From Acanthochlamys bracteata (taxonomy: Eukaryota; Streptophyta; Magnoliopsida; Pandanales; Velloziaceae): 64,000 nucleotides of DNA. The notes beneath the pieces are model-generated. The model was not told where the DNA came from and made no database searches. It worked only from the letters and a program-made list of their open reading frames with translations. Shown here piece by piece: positions 1 to 11,815 of this stretch. The stretch lies in NCBI GenBank assembly GCA_019914995.1, contig CM034143.1:4558501-4622500 (forward strand), written 5' to 3'. Every line of letters begins with the position of its first letter. Position 1 is the stretch's first letter. The position numbers and the translations under genes are program-made.

Positions 1-582
1 ATTTATATTTTATAAGTATATAAAAAATTTTGAGTAAATAAAATAAGGACAATAGTAACCTGAGTAGTTAGTTAATTAAAGGCTCCTTTGGCAACGCATT
101 TTTTATCAGTTATTTATTAATTTTTTAATAGTTTTTAATAAATATTATCTAATATTTATAAAATTTATTTAAAAATTTTAAAAATATAAAAAATGTAATA
201 TAATAAAATAAAATTATTTTTACGTAGAAAATATTTTTATAAATATTTTTAAATAGCTCCTTAAAGTAGAAGGTGACTGTGAGGTTAACGGTAACAAAAT
301 CTGCCTGCATCGATGATGCCTGAGAGCTCGGTAAGAAAACAGGCAATTGTCCATTGCTGCTCGTAGCCTGACTTAGACGAATCTCATAAATCCATTGCTC
401 TAACTCCACGCACCATGCGAACAAGATGATCTCAGTTCGATTCCTACAAGAATATTGATCATGATTGCCACATCGGACGAGAATTTATATAGATACCGTT
501 TTAAATGCTTATCAGTATTTATTATTATTTTTAAAATTTGTATTTTTTAGTCAAAATTTTTTATAATATTATATATATATAT
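1..582. other. AT-rich intergenic DNA, no gene seen
   Basis: This stretch is strongly AT-rich. Positions about 130-260 have the runs of TTTATAAAATTTATTTAAAA and a TTTTACGTAG core that recur in the small MITE-like elements elsewhere in the window (for example near 41.36 kb and 46.5 kb), so this is probably another decayed copy. A 91-residue open frame on the minus strand here has low-complexity composition and no recognisable domain, and I do not call it a gene. Confidence 0.5.
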
Positions 583-990
583 GGGGAGGAATAGAGTCAC
601 TTTTTTGTTTAATGGCATTCCCTTCTCGGTTTATAGTCGGGATGATTTCCAAATCCAATCTCCACTGTTGGATATGAAAAGTTATAATTTAAAAACCTAC
701 TCATAAAATTTCAGCTCAATCGGACCATGAATTCACAGGTAACTTGATCAAAATGACATAAATGGTACAACATATATACTTTTAAGTTTTTTTATTTTCT
801 GTTATCTTGATCAAGTGACCAAATGAAGGTGAATTCATGGTCCGATTGAGTTGAAATTTTATAGGTATGTTTTTCACTCATAATTTTTCATATTCAACGG
901 TGGAGATTGGATTTAGAGGTCACCCTAGCTATAAACCAAAAAGAAAGTACCCGAAAATGTCCCTAAAAAAGGAGTGCTTCTATCCCTCCC
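583..990. mobile_element. Fold-back MITE, full-length copy (family A)
   Basis: The two ends are inverted copies of each other, GGGGAGG(A/G)ATAGA at the left and the complement TCTATCCCTCCC at the right, and the element sits between short (TA)n tracts. The similarity is not confined to the ends. The left arm (roughly 640-760) and right arm (roughly 805-935) are inverted copies of each other over blocks such as TCAGCTCAATCGGACCATGA and its complement, and TTGATCAAGTGA-like blocks, so the whole 408 bp can fold into one long hairpin. No coding capacity is visible. The TA flank would fit a Tc1/mariner-like (Stowaway) or similar MITE, but the superfamily is not settled. A second, internally deleted copy is at 11079-11339. 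Confidence 0.8.
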
Positions 991-1168
991 ATATATATAT
1001 ATATATATAATGTTTAATAAACTAAATTTAATTTTAAAAATCAAATAATTTTTTAAAAAATTCTTTATTTTTAGCACTCAATTCTATCGTTAAGTGCAAA
1101 TCACACGCGAATCTTACTTACTAACTTCAACCGTACAACAAGCATCTATATGGCGCAGGTAGTTGGAT

Positions 1169-1981
1169 CATAGTTGCAAAAATCAGGTCGTACATCGAAT
1201 CGGAAAATTGTTCGGGTCACGGTTTTCGGGTTGACCCATCAGGTCAACGGTCGAACCGTCGGATCAATAATACTAAAGTATTTTTAAATAATAATAACAA
1301 TAATCACAGTAAGAAATTTACTGCCATCATAGCACTAACAACAATAATAGCAACAACAATCATAGCAAAAAATTAAAGTATTTTTGTTATGGCATTACTA
1401 TCAACAACAGTAGTAATAATGACCACAGCGAAAATTAAAATATTGTTACCATGGCATTACCACCACCAACAACAATAATAACAATAAAAGTTTATAATAA
1501 AAAATATTTAAATAAATTAGGAGTTTAGAAAAAGATAAAATTATGAAATAGATAAATCATAAAAGAGACATAACTAACTTTTTAGGTACACATATTTGAG
1601 TATAAATATTTTATAATATAAAAATTTAAAAATCACTAATAATTGATATTTATAAATAAAATATAATTAATTATATTTTTGCATTATCACATCCAAAAAT
1701 CTAAACTATATATCATTTTTCAACATAGAGCTATTAATAATTATTTTTGCATTAAATATATTATCAACTTAAATTTTTTTAAATTATTTTTAAAAAATTT
1801 ATTCAACCCGGTTTGACCCGGACGGGCGGGTCGATCAGGTTGAAGCGGATCAAACGGATCAAATCGGGTCGAAAGGGGTCGATTCCGTAAACAGTCTTTT
1901 TTCAAATCCGGACCGATTTACCGTCTGGGTCGACGATTTTCGGATCGACCAGGACGGTTCGGTCGGAATTTGACAACTATG
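1169..1981. mobile_element. Non-autonomous hAT element with 8-bp target duplication
   Basis: The ends are CATAGTTG(T)CAAA at the left and its complement TTTGACAACTATG at the right. They are flanked by 8-bp near-identical direct repeats, AGTTGGAT (1161-1168) and ATTTGGAT (1982-1989), one mismatch. An 8-bp duplication with a short terminal repeat starting CA is typical of hAT transposons. The 813-bp interior has no open frame of note. Both subterminal zones are GC-rich compared with the surroundings and contain many copies of GACCCG/CGGGTC-type words (about 1180-1265 and 1800-1970), a likely transposase-binding array. The middle has a CAA/AAT-rich low-complexity segment. Confidence 0.8.
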
Positions 1982-1989
1982 ATTTGGAT

Positions 1990-2739
1990 AATAAATTATA
2001 GTCATTCTGAGCTTGTTTTAAATATTCATTATTAAACTTGTGAAAAATAAAGTTTATCAAAGTAAAACTTTTTAATAAATAAGTTAAACATAAACATAAT
2101 TTTTGTAATTTAATTTTATTTAAAATAATTAAAAAATAAGATTTTAAAATTAAATTAAATTAACGAATAATGAAATAGAAAGAAAATATTTAGTTTAATG
2201 AAATAATTGGAACAATTGGAACACGTAAACTTTCGAGAACTAGATAGGAGAAATTAGAGTTCGGATATTGAAACAAGCCCTTATTGGTCAGCTGGCTTCC
2301 GAATATTTCTGGCCGGTGAATTAATTTAATTAATGAACAAAACTGTCTGACCCTTTCCTCTTCGTTTATTCAAGTTATAATCTCCGAATAATTTTTAGTT
2401 GATTAAAATTTTCCAAATTTAGAAGCAGTTTTTTTGGATAAATTATTTGTTTAGTGTTGAGTTTTTGTCCCTATTCCTCGCTACCTGTGCTCTTTTGCTT
2501 CTGGTCTCATTTTTAGAACATATTTGAGATTATTTTCAATTCTAGAAATTTATTTAAAAAATTCTGTATAAATTGTTTTAAATAATTTTTAAAATTTAAA
2601 ATAAATATATATATTAGAAATAATTATATATATAATTTTTATTTTAAAAAATATTTTAAATAATATAATTAAACATTTTAAAATATTTTTTTTTCAATAA
2701 TCACTCAAACATCTCCTTATTTTCTTTTCAAGTCAAACA
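1990..2739. promoter_or_regulatory. Presumed upstream/promoter region of the PHL7-type gene
   Basis: No coding region is seen. The part from about 2200 to 2500 is less AT-extreme than its surroundings, and the leader of the PHL7-type gene is expected just downstream. I cannot point to a TATA box with confidence, so promoter status is inference from position only. Positions 2560-2700 are AT-rich low-complexity DNA. Confidence 0.3.
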
Positions 2740-5700
2740 AATTGTGTGTCTAACATTCTGGAATTTGGAGTTTGCTCGGATTTTCAATAGTCCTGACAAG
2801 CCGGAACTCGCGTTCCTCGGTGTATTCATGATCTGGTAGGTGTTTGTTTCTTTAATTATGTTGTAGATTTGTCGAAGTTGGATTCTTTTCTTTTCTTTCT
2901 TTTGCTCTTGTTTTGGCTTTGTTCCATTTTGTTTGATGCTGATGAAAAAAGATGGTGATGGCATTCTGTAGTGGGGATACTGAATTATAGATTTTGAAGT
3001 TAATTCTTGAAGTTATGTTAGCTTGTGGGTTATAGATCGATGCTTATTGTAGATATAAGATGTTCTAATTGTTGGTGGCATTTGAAGGAGTAGTAGCTGC
3101 TAAGATGGTTCTAATGTTCTTCCTTATCTAGCTTCTTCCCTTTTGTTTTGCGGTACTCTTTGGTGTAGCATTGCAAGAATTGTTGGCATTTCAAGGATTG
3201 GTTTGTTCTTGGCCTGTTCTACGTTGGAGAAAATAGTTTCGATTAGTGGTGGTGGTGGGGTTAGTTTGGATGTTGGAGATTTATGGGATGTCGGGATGTC
3301 CTTTTTGTTTTGCATACATAATATGTTTGGTTAATTGATTGGATGGTGGATTTTGATTGAGTTGGATTGTAGTGGCATTGTGGTGGTAAACAAAGTAGGT
3401 GATTCTTCTTTCTTCAGTGACTTGGTATGGACCTTTTGGTGGAAATATTTGGTTTTCCATACCTAAGTGACACTTGCTTTTAGCAATGGGTTTGAGTGAT
3501 GAGAGATTTGTTTTAGTGATTGTGGTATAGATCCTCAGATATTTTTATTCAATCATGTAGCTGGTTTCCTTTGTTACGTTGGACATTGCAGTATTGTGAT
3601 TATTAGGATGTCTTTTCCATGTTTTGTGATTCTTTGGTATCTCAATTTTCTTTTCTGCATGTTTGGTCATTTTCGCATGAGCTTCAAACTAAATCTATGC
3701 ATTGAGACTATGAAGCACTGTGGAATTTTCTTGTGATTGAGTTTCTGTTATTTATATAATTTGGTGATTATGAGTTCTTCTAGGCCCTTAATGCTGTTGA
3801 GCTGATTCCTAAGAGTTTATCTATTTGTCTTGTTAACTGGGCTGGTAATGCACTGAGTATATCTATGCAGTTTTGTTTACTTATTATGTAAACAGATGAT
3901 TTCAGTTCATAGATGAAGACTGAAACTTCAGTATAGAGATTTTAGCCTTGGGTTGACTGCTGCATCCATATGACCTCTTTAATGGGTATATGGAAAGGCG
4001 TGCTTGAAGTGCAGTTAAGAGGCTTTTTTCGGTAGTCATCTGGTTGATTGATCAAGTTGCTAGTGGACTATTTCTTTTATAGTGCACACTGTTAGTGTTG
4101 GGATTTTGCATCAACTACTAAATCATTGTGTTCATTTCTTGACCTATATGTTAGGTTCCATTTCCACGTCTATTTTAGTAGTTAGGTCTGAACTATCACA
4201 TGATTTGCTAGTTTTCTTATTTAGTCGTAGTTGCAGTTAGGCTTTAGAGTGTGAGGTGAGCATGTAGTGTATGCAACTTAGAGAGGCGAGACTGTCTCTC
4301 TGCAACTTAGCTGCTCTTAATGGGGTTGATCCATCTAAGAAAAACAAACGTGTAATTACTTACCATAGTTAAGGATTTTATACAACATCTTTTTAGCAGT
4401 AGCAATTAATATGGATACACTACTTTTCTGCCCTGCAATGCACAAATTTTCACCTCTGTTAGCTATTATTCTAACTAGATTCTACTATAGAATGAATTAA
4501 TTTGTGATTAACTTTTAATGTTTAGACTATGCTGTCTTTTTATATTTTTAGTTTGATTCTAAACTATCTTTATATAATGTAGATACACAAATTTCAAGTA
4601 TTTATTTTGTGAATTTGAAAGTTAGGCTTAGTTAAGATCTTGTCATATGCCTGAGCATCATTAGCTTAGTGTCAAATATCAGATTCAGAGTAGGCCTTTA
4701 TCTTATTTAAAATGCAACCAATTCAGATATTTAATAATTAGACTTTCTTCTTCCCGAGTTTATAGAGTTTGTATGGTGCCTTTTAATTACTTGATAGTTC
4801 ACCTTTGCGGTCAGGTGGGCATCTTATTCTTTTCCAGAAACTTGCCTTTTGTGCTAATGTGTGAATTCTGAAAACATCAAATGATAAATGACATGATTTC
4901 CAAAGAAATATTGATTAATAATTTTAGTAATCCATGTAAATCTATTTTGGGAGCTACTTTTGATTCCCTTTCACAAGAAAGGATGAAGGTGATATATAAA
5001 AAGCCATTGTAATAAACATGCTTTGTTTTAAAGAGAATTTGCTTGCTGCAAATTGTATATCTATAGTTATGGATAGCGTCATTGTTAAAAAATAGAAGCA
5101 AATTAGATAACTAAAAAAAACTCTTAGCTTTTGCTCTTACATGCACAAAACTAATCTTTAACTATAATCCTAATTATAGGATTTTAAGGCATGAGTTAAA
5201 CTTATTTTTTAATTTAGAATAAGTGTAAAGGTTGCTACATAGATGGCTTTGGAGGGGCATGGTAAAATTTTTCCACAACTGATTTTTTGTTAGATATGAT
5301 ATAGTACTAAAAAACCATTTTTCCAATCCCATCATCTGGAAACGTTATGGGGTTGGGATAAGTTTTATACCCTATACTATCATCATTTAAGGCAAATTTT
5401 ATGCATACCTAATTAACTTGAAAGCAGCATTATTTTTCCTAATGTATTTTAAAATCTCTACAACCAAACACTCATATAGATCCTAAAACAATATCCTTGG
5501 TGTTTCGCTTGACATAGTATGATTTATTGATTTACCAATATGCCTATCAGGCCCTAAGAGTATTTATTGTCGATTTTAATTCTAACAATGAAGATGGTTC
5601 ATTGTAGACTAAATTCTAGTTGGTATATATTTTTTGGTTTGGTAATGGATGTAATTGTTTAAAAGATTTATGATGTTATTAATATATCGTAAGTAATTAA

Positions 5701-7552
5701 TTGGTTTATATTGATTATCTCTAAGATATGAGTTTATAATGTATTCAACTTTTATCAATAGTATACAGAAATTTTCGTAAACTGAATTCTATTTGCTTTT
5801 AGTGCACGTGCATTTGTTATTCATTCACCTGATGTAGTGAACATGAGGTTGACAAATTTACTACTTTATTAATAGGATCTATAAAGATTTGAATTATGGA
5901 AAACGAAACTATATTGAGCAGTTAGCTACAGCTTTACAAGTTTTCCTGTTTATTTTCATTTGACTTTCCTCGTGATTGTACAAATTCAATAAAGTTTATT
6001 GGCGACAAAGCTAGTTTCAAGTTATTTGTAAGTTTAATTGTAATCACTTGCCCGACCAAATTTACCGCAATTTCATTAACTTGTTTTGAAGTTAAAAAAC
6101 CTCAGATAAAAATGTATTGTCCTAGGTAGACAAATGATTAAGCATGGGTAGAATACAGACGGAAAGGTTTTGTAACTAATGAAGCACATAATACCATCAA
6201 CAGCTCATCCCTTCTGTTCACCTCCCTTTTCTCTCTCCCTCTCTAAGTAGATTGATGAATATGGCTTTGTGTTGGTCAATCTATATATCCATTCTTATGG
6301 CTTTGGTTGGATCAAAGAGCGGTTCCATCCGTTCTCCTTGTCGTGGTTCATGCATTCTTACTTCCACTTACATGGAATCGACCGATGTTCCAAGGTTGCC
6401 AAGAGTTGAAGATGTTTGCAGTTGTTTTTCATTTCATTCCTTGTAGTTTAGAATTTTGTGGCCGTCCAAGTCAGGTATTTCGTCTCTTGGAACAACTCTA
6501 AAACCTCAACAAAAAGAAATGGCTCCAAACAGCAACCCAAGTGCTGTTAAGTCATCCTATCTAAAAAGTAGGTCACCTGGTTAATACCAGTCTATCCTAA
6601 ATTCGATACTCTTGTAGCTGAGCTAAGTTGGACACCTTCACAGGTGATCCAACTTTGATCAATTACTTACGTATCAGTTCTTTAATTGATATGGTTCCTT
6701 GAAACAGTTCAAACAATTTTAAAGGAACACTGCAACTCCACCCAATTCCATACAAAATAGCAATTAGGAGATAAAATGTAATATTCATGAAGTTTAGAGG
6801 AGGTTACATAAGGGTGTTGAACCTTCAAATAAAGGTAGGCCAGTGCTAGTAACAGAGGAGCCGGGAATAATATTCTGAGTGAAAAACGAATTAGCTAACT
6901 TGGTATGTGGTATATCCAGTCTTGAATGTGCCAGGTTTGGCTCCAGTTTTGTGGGTTTAAGAACTTATGCCTTTTAATACTCCATATTGACTAGGTCTAA
7001 AAAGGCATATGCCTATATATGAGAGATGCTGACTCAAATGGTTAGCTAATCATTTTGGTGTAGGGACTCAATACAAAGGGATATATTGGCTGATTGGAGT
7101 CAACTTTGGAGCTTTATAATGGTGGGACCGTGCTGATGTGCGTGGATGTACGCATAAGGAGCGATGTGTGCGTGAGTATTATTTTGGCTTCTTTTATATC
7201 TTCTAGTAGTATTTATTCTTTTGCCTTCAATGACGATGCCTTTGATACTTTGCATTTTAAATAATTTCCATGCAACTTGTGATCATGAAATTGCTTGAAT
7301 ATTTTCTTTTCGCTTTTGTCTTTTTTCTGTATGCTTATGATTTGTGCTATTGCTTTGACACCGACAACTAATTTCTATTGGATGTTTTGAAAGTATGTTA
7401 TCCCTTCATTTTACAATCAAGATAAGCGCGCTTAAGGTTTCTTGCTGTATTTTTTGGTTGTTTCAACAGATAATGACAAATATATCGACCGGAACCTGTT
7501 TTTAGCGAGCCCGGTCCTTAGTGCATTTTTTGCTCATAATCAGAATCCAGAG
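2740..7552 (+). other. Probable 5' leader exon and long leader intron of the PHL7-type gene
   Basis: No conserved coding segment is visible between 2740 and 7552. A GC-richer segment around 2750-2835 ends in a good donor (CTG|GTAGGT at 2836), and a good acceptor (TTTCAACAG) ends at 7469, 83 bp upstream of the chosen start codon. The simplest reading is a non-coding first exon joined across a leader intron of about 4.6 kb. A pyrimidine-rich stretch at about 6205-6245 could mark an alternative promoter or leader exon. Both are inference; transcripts would decide. Small open frames in this stretch (for example near 3143 and 6252) show no domains. Confidence 0.35.
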
Positions 7553-10335
7553 ATGAGTTGCAACAGTTTGGTGGTGAACAACGGGGGTAACAACGCTGCA
7601 AACCCTAGTCTGGCTTCTCGCCAACGCTTAAGGTGGACGCATGAGCTTCATGGACGTTTTGTTGATGCTGTGATGCAGCTTGGGGGACCAGATAGTAAGT
7701 TGTACTGCTATAAATGCCTGGATAGCATATCTTAGTGCTTAATATACATGGTTGCCAAATTCTCACTGAGATAGAGACAGTAATCACAGTATCGTAGTTG
7801 AAATTTGATGACCATTTGGCATGATAGGTAGCACCTTTTCAGTAGCCAGGTTGCAGCCCTCGAAGTTTCATCTTATGTGTATAGAGTTCCTTTTTGCCGT
7901 AAACTTAGTTGTAGAGCAGATATCATTGTTTCTACAGTTGGTAACGAACATAACTAAAGTAAATTTTAGAATAGAAGCAGGTTTTTTCTTTGAAGATACA
8001 GAACACAAGGTAGTCGAGCTGCTTAATTTTAACTAGGGCAACATCTGGGAAATGCGACCTAGAGCAATCTATTTTAGAATGTTTCTCACTTTTGTTGGCT
8101 CTCTTCATATGTCATTCCTTAAGCTGTATATTCAGAAGTACAAGAATTTTTCTTTGTTGAGGAGCATGTTACTTCACAATATCTCTTCATTCTGAGCTTT
8201 CTGAAGTAGTAGTTAAGGTTTCTCTCGGCTTCTTTCATGGTCCACAATACCTGCTATAACTTTGTGCTATGGCTGCTGTTAAGCTATAACCAATAGGATA
8301 TGTATGTATGTATCTATGTATGTATTAATGGTGAGAATTATGTGGTTTTTGTGAGTTGTATATCCAACCTATCATGCTCGGCCTTTCTGCTTTTTAGGAG
8401 CCACCCCTAAAGGTGTCCTCAGAGTAATGGGTGTACAAGGCCTGACGATCTACCATGTCAAAAGTCACTTGCAGGTGAAAATATTCATTTAATCTTCTGT
8501 ATAAGTCTTATTTCTGAGTTATTTCTCTGACCTTGTTGATGACATGGGCAGAAATATAGGCTAGCTAAGTACATACCCGACTCTTCATCTGATGGTAGGT
8601 ATTCTTTACTGCTTTTGGCGTTGTTTTGTATACTTTGTAAGTGGAACAATTGAGAAACAGCATAGCTCGTGGTTTGCTTCACTTCTCTGTATAGAGAGTT
8701 AAGCTGCTGAAGCTGTGATGGTACATGATATTTGGTCTTACAGAGTTACCTTTCTCATGTAGGTGAAAAACCCGAAATTGAAAAGAAAGATTCTGAAGAT
8801 GTACTTTCAGGCATTGATAACTCTTCGTAAGTAGTAAAAATGACCTTGTTTCAATGGAAAACTGACAATTGCTAAGGTGTGTTCTTCCAAAGTCTGATTC
8901 TTTTATTCTGTTTTGAGTTCGATGTTGTGGTAAACAAAAAACTTTTATGTTGAAATTGATAGCAAGATCAGCTGGATAGCAGGACAGGTCTTTGAATGTA
9001 GTTGACCACACATTAGATAGTTTGTTGTAGAATCCAGTTAGCTTTTGGTCTTTCAAACATTGATTACCTTGTACTAGAGAGCTAGCTTGATTTTCTAGCA
9101 TTTTGTGGGCCAACCACCAACGACTTACATGTGGTAACCATTGTGTTTTTACCTGTATGTCATACTTTTCTACAAATAAAAGAAGTTCCTATCAGGTAAA
9201 GAAACAATTTTACATTCTTTGGAGAAGTACTTCTACATCTTGTAGAGATGAATAGGTTGTAGAGTTCTATCTATGTCATGCTTTTAATCCAACTATCTGC
9301 TCACAAGCATACATTTACCATTCTACCATCTTCTTGTTCCAGGGGAGTGCAAGAAACTGAGGCACTGAAGTTGCAGATGGAGGTACAGAAACGGCTACAT
9401 GAACAACTAGAGGCAAGTCATTTTTTGTCACTTTTATGCTATGTCTGGAGTTATGGTCATGATTTCCTTGTAACTGGTTGTGTAATTCAAGTTCAATGAA
9501 TTTCTAGCATATTAAAGTTGTGCATATTTCTACATGGATGTGCATAATTCAAGTAAAATTTTCTTTTTGTTAGATAACTGCATAATCAGGATAAGGTTGT
9601 TGAGATGATAAGCGTATCCTTTGATATGAATATCAAACTTCATAGCAATTTATGTCAATATTTGGACCAGAGAAGAAGTAATGCTTTTTTTCAGTGTAAC
9701 CTGCTGGCTGAAATTAGCATAGACTATTTGGTTGGTGTCAGTCTGCACAATTTACTTAAACTTGAAATGGCGAAAGGTTCAAATTTCTGTAGGTACAAAG
9801 ACAGTTACAACTAAGGATAGAAGCACAGGGCAAGTATCTGAAAAGGATAATCGAGAAGCAGCAGCAGCTTAGTGGGGTCCTGGACGAAGCGCCTGCCCTT
9901 GGTGTCCCTATATCAGGTTGCCTCTGTCCAGAATCTGAAAAGACAGATCCATTAACTCCCATGCCAACTTCCGAATCTCCTCTCCAAGACAAATCAAACA
10001 GTGGTGCTGGAGGGAATGGGCTCTTGAAGTGCCTCTCTCATGATGATTCCCTCTCTTCCTTTCATGAGCCTTTCACACCAGATTCAGGTGGTCATACTGG
10101 TTCGCCATCTGTGAGCCCAAGGCATGAGAGATTAGGAAAACGGCAACGGACTTCCAGCAGTGCAATGCATCCTAAGTCGGAGCTTGTTCTCACTCACCAT
10201 ATACTTGAGTCAAGCTCAGCCTCAGACTTCCAACAACACCAGATGTTTCCAACCCGTGGACATCACTTTCATCCATCAGGCTCTTCAATTGGTGATGATG
10301 ACCAATTTGGGAATGGTTCAGGCAGTGAATTGTGA
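7553..10335 (+). CDS. PHL7: MYB-CC (GARP) transcription factor, PHL7-like
   Basis: Six coding exons: 7553-7694, 8398-8474, 8552-8594, 8763-8826, 9343-9412, 9793-10335, giving 312 residues with all phases consistent. Exons 1-3 encode the single GARP/Myb-like DNA-binding domain (about residues 22-80), with [10 protein letters not shown] and the diagnostic [13 protein letters not shown]. Exon 5 and the start of exon 6 encode the MYB-CC coiled coil (about 112-160; [12 protein letters not shown], then [16 protein letters not shown]). The C-terminal tail has the [11 protein letters not shown] motif seen in Arabidopsis PHL7 (At2g01060), whose length (286) is close. Members of this family bind DNA as dimers in the nucleus and relate to PHR1, the phosphate-starvation regulator; the role of this one is inferred. 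The start at 7553 gives an N-terminus like that of PHL7, but the frame is open upstream to the acceptor at 7469, so a longer N-terminus is possible. Intron 5 is of the GC-AG type. HE(G)RF replaces the more usual HERF. Confidence 0.92.
8299..8325. repeat. (TATG)n microsatellite in intron 1 of the PHL7-type coding region
   Basis: About six imperfect copies of TATG are visible within the intron between coding exons 1 and 2, with one TATC interruption. Confidence 0.8.
9413..9792 (+). other. GC-AG intron in the PHL7-type gene
   Basis: The preceding exon ends in CTA GAG and the next starts GTA CAA AGA CAG, as required for the conserved coiled coil [13 protein letters not shown]. The only donor that preserves this reading is AG|GCAAGT at 9413. 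This is the consensus for the minority GC-AG class: a GC in place of GT, otherwise a perfect match to U1 snRNA. The acceptor is TTTCTGTAG. Using the nearby GT (in CAAGTC) would add bases that break the frame. Confidence 0.8.
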
Positions 10336-11078
10336 TCATTGGCAGGGGAGCTAGTATGTTAGAGGCTGCTTTCGCTTTAGTTGTTAGGTATATTTGTTGA
10401 TATATTATTCTTAGGGCAAACATGGGTTTCATATTGATATGCTCAGGAGTATTTCTGCATGTTTAAATTCCTATCCCGTGCTTCTCCATATCTTAAGGAA
10501 CAACAACTGTATACTAGAAGTCGAAAGTGTTTGCGTAGCTATTAATTTGATGGAGATGATATCTATAAGGAGAAGTTGTTAGGTTCTACAAAGTTTCCTA
10601 ATTTTGATGTATGTGATGGAGAAGGATGGCCTCCCCGTAAGCCGTATCTGTAATATTAGAAGGGAGGACGTTGCTCCAGTTTTAGCATTATTCTCTGTTG
10701 ATTCAAGTGCCCTGTTGTGGGTCACCTCTCTCCATTGCTATAAGACATGGATGAAGGGCACTCCTATAAGAGCCCTTGTCAAGTTCATTTATACTTTTGT
10801 CATTCCTGGCTGTAGGGGTGTGATCATGCACCATGATGATATTTCTACGGGCCTAGTCTTTGCATATTGCCAAACTTTATAGACGGTGTCATGCGAATCA
10901 GAACTATAAATTTTCAGCCTGGACTCGTGTACCTAAAAGAAGGCCATATTGGCATGAATTTTTTGGACTATTTTAAGACTTTTTAAGCCCCAAAAAAGTC
11001 ATACAGTGCCCTGAAAAGTTATTATAAAATTTTAAAAATATAGATAAATTATACATTATAAAATAATTATATATATAT
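10336..11078. other. 3' flank of the PHL7-type gene, no further gene seen
   Basis: The first several hundred bases should include the 3' UTR of the upstream gene. A 92-residue open frame at 10604-10882 on the + strand has no recognisable domain and looks like chance. The stretch after 10970 becomes very AT-rich. Confidence 0.4.
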
Positions 11079-11339
11079 GGGGAGGGATAGGGGCACTTTT
11101 TTTTATGGGCATTTTTAGACACTCTTTTTTCGGTTTATGGTTGGGATGACCTTCAAATTCAATCTCTATAGTTTTTTTTATTTTCTGTCATCTTGATCAA
11201 GTGATCAGATAAAGGTGAATTCATGGTCCAATTGAACTGAAATATTTTAGGTATATTTCTAACTCATAGTTCTTCCCCTATATATATATATATATATAAT
11301 AATTATAAACCGGAAAGGAAGTGCTCCTATCCTTCCCCT
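11079..11339. mobile_element. Fold-back MITE family A, deleted copy
   Basis: The left end GGGGAGGGATAG and the right end CTATCCTTCCCC match the family at 583-990, and the inner block with TGATCAAGTGA(T/C)CA and GTGAATTCATGGTCC is shared. The middle of the left arm is missing. Near 11265-11300 the right arm is replaced by a TTCCCC(TA)n segment that repeats the right terminus, as if a second terminus were duplicated during repair. It is flanked on both sides by (TA)n tracts and lies about 540 bp upstream of the EF-hand gene. Confidence 0.75.
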
Positions 11340-11615
11340 ATATATATATATATATATATATAATAATTATAAAAAAGTTTTTAAATTTTTTTGTTGAAAA
11401 AGTTTTTTTTTTCATCTACTCCAAACATGACCTACTAAAGGTCGGGTATATGGACCATCATCGTGTGAAGAGTCTTCTCATTAAAATTTGATGGGGTTTC
11501 TTAACTTGAACAGGGAATTAAAATGATAGTTAATTAGAATGTGGAAAAGGAAGTAATGAAAAGTTGAGAAAATTATGGTAACTTCAATAGGGAATCAAGA
11601 ACGTTGGAAAGTACT

Positions 11616-11675
11616 CATCTTTTATTATTCCTTTCATTTTTCAGACATCTTTTATTATTCCTTTCATTTTTCAGA
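11616..11675. repeat. Perfect 30-bp tandem duplication upstream of the EF-hand gene
   Basis: A 30-bp unit beginning CATCTTTTATTATTCC and ending TTTCAGA occurs at 11616-11645 and again, identical, at 11646-11675. It lies about 140 bp upstream of the TATA box of the EF-hand gene, so it falls in the proximal promoter. Confidence 0.9.
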
Positions 11676-11815
11676 CAATGCTCATTTTATCTTATTAGAT
11701 AATGGAGGAATAAGATTCCCCATCTCTTCCACTACCCCTTCTTTTCTATATTTCTTTAAATTTGAACCTTAGTGTGTAAACAAAATTAGTGCCTTTCTTT
11801 CCTTTACCAACTCAT

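Noticed and set aside
428..445. GTTCGATTCC, a tRNA T-loop-like word
   Set aside because: No matching D-arm, anticodon stem or acceptor stem around it, so it is neither a tRNA nor a convincing SINE promoter.
3124..3334. Overlapping 63-residue frames on both strands in the leader intron
   Set aside because: Neither has a domain, codon bias or splice context; both are chance frames in non-coding DNA.
6252..6501. Two 64-residue frames near the pyrimidine-rich block
   Set aside because: No conserved motif; they overlap in different frames and lie upstream of the coding exons.
8679..9113. 144-residue minus-strand frame
   Set aside because: It lies opposite coding exon 4 and introns of the PHL7-type gene and has no domain.
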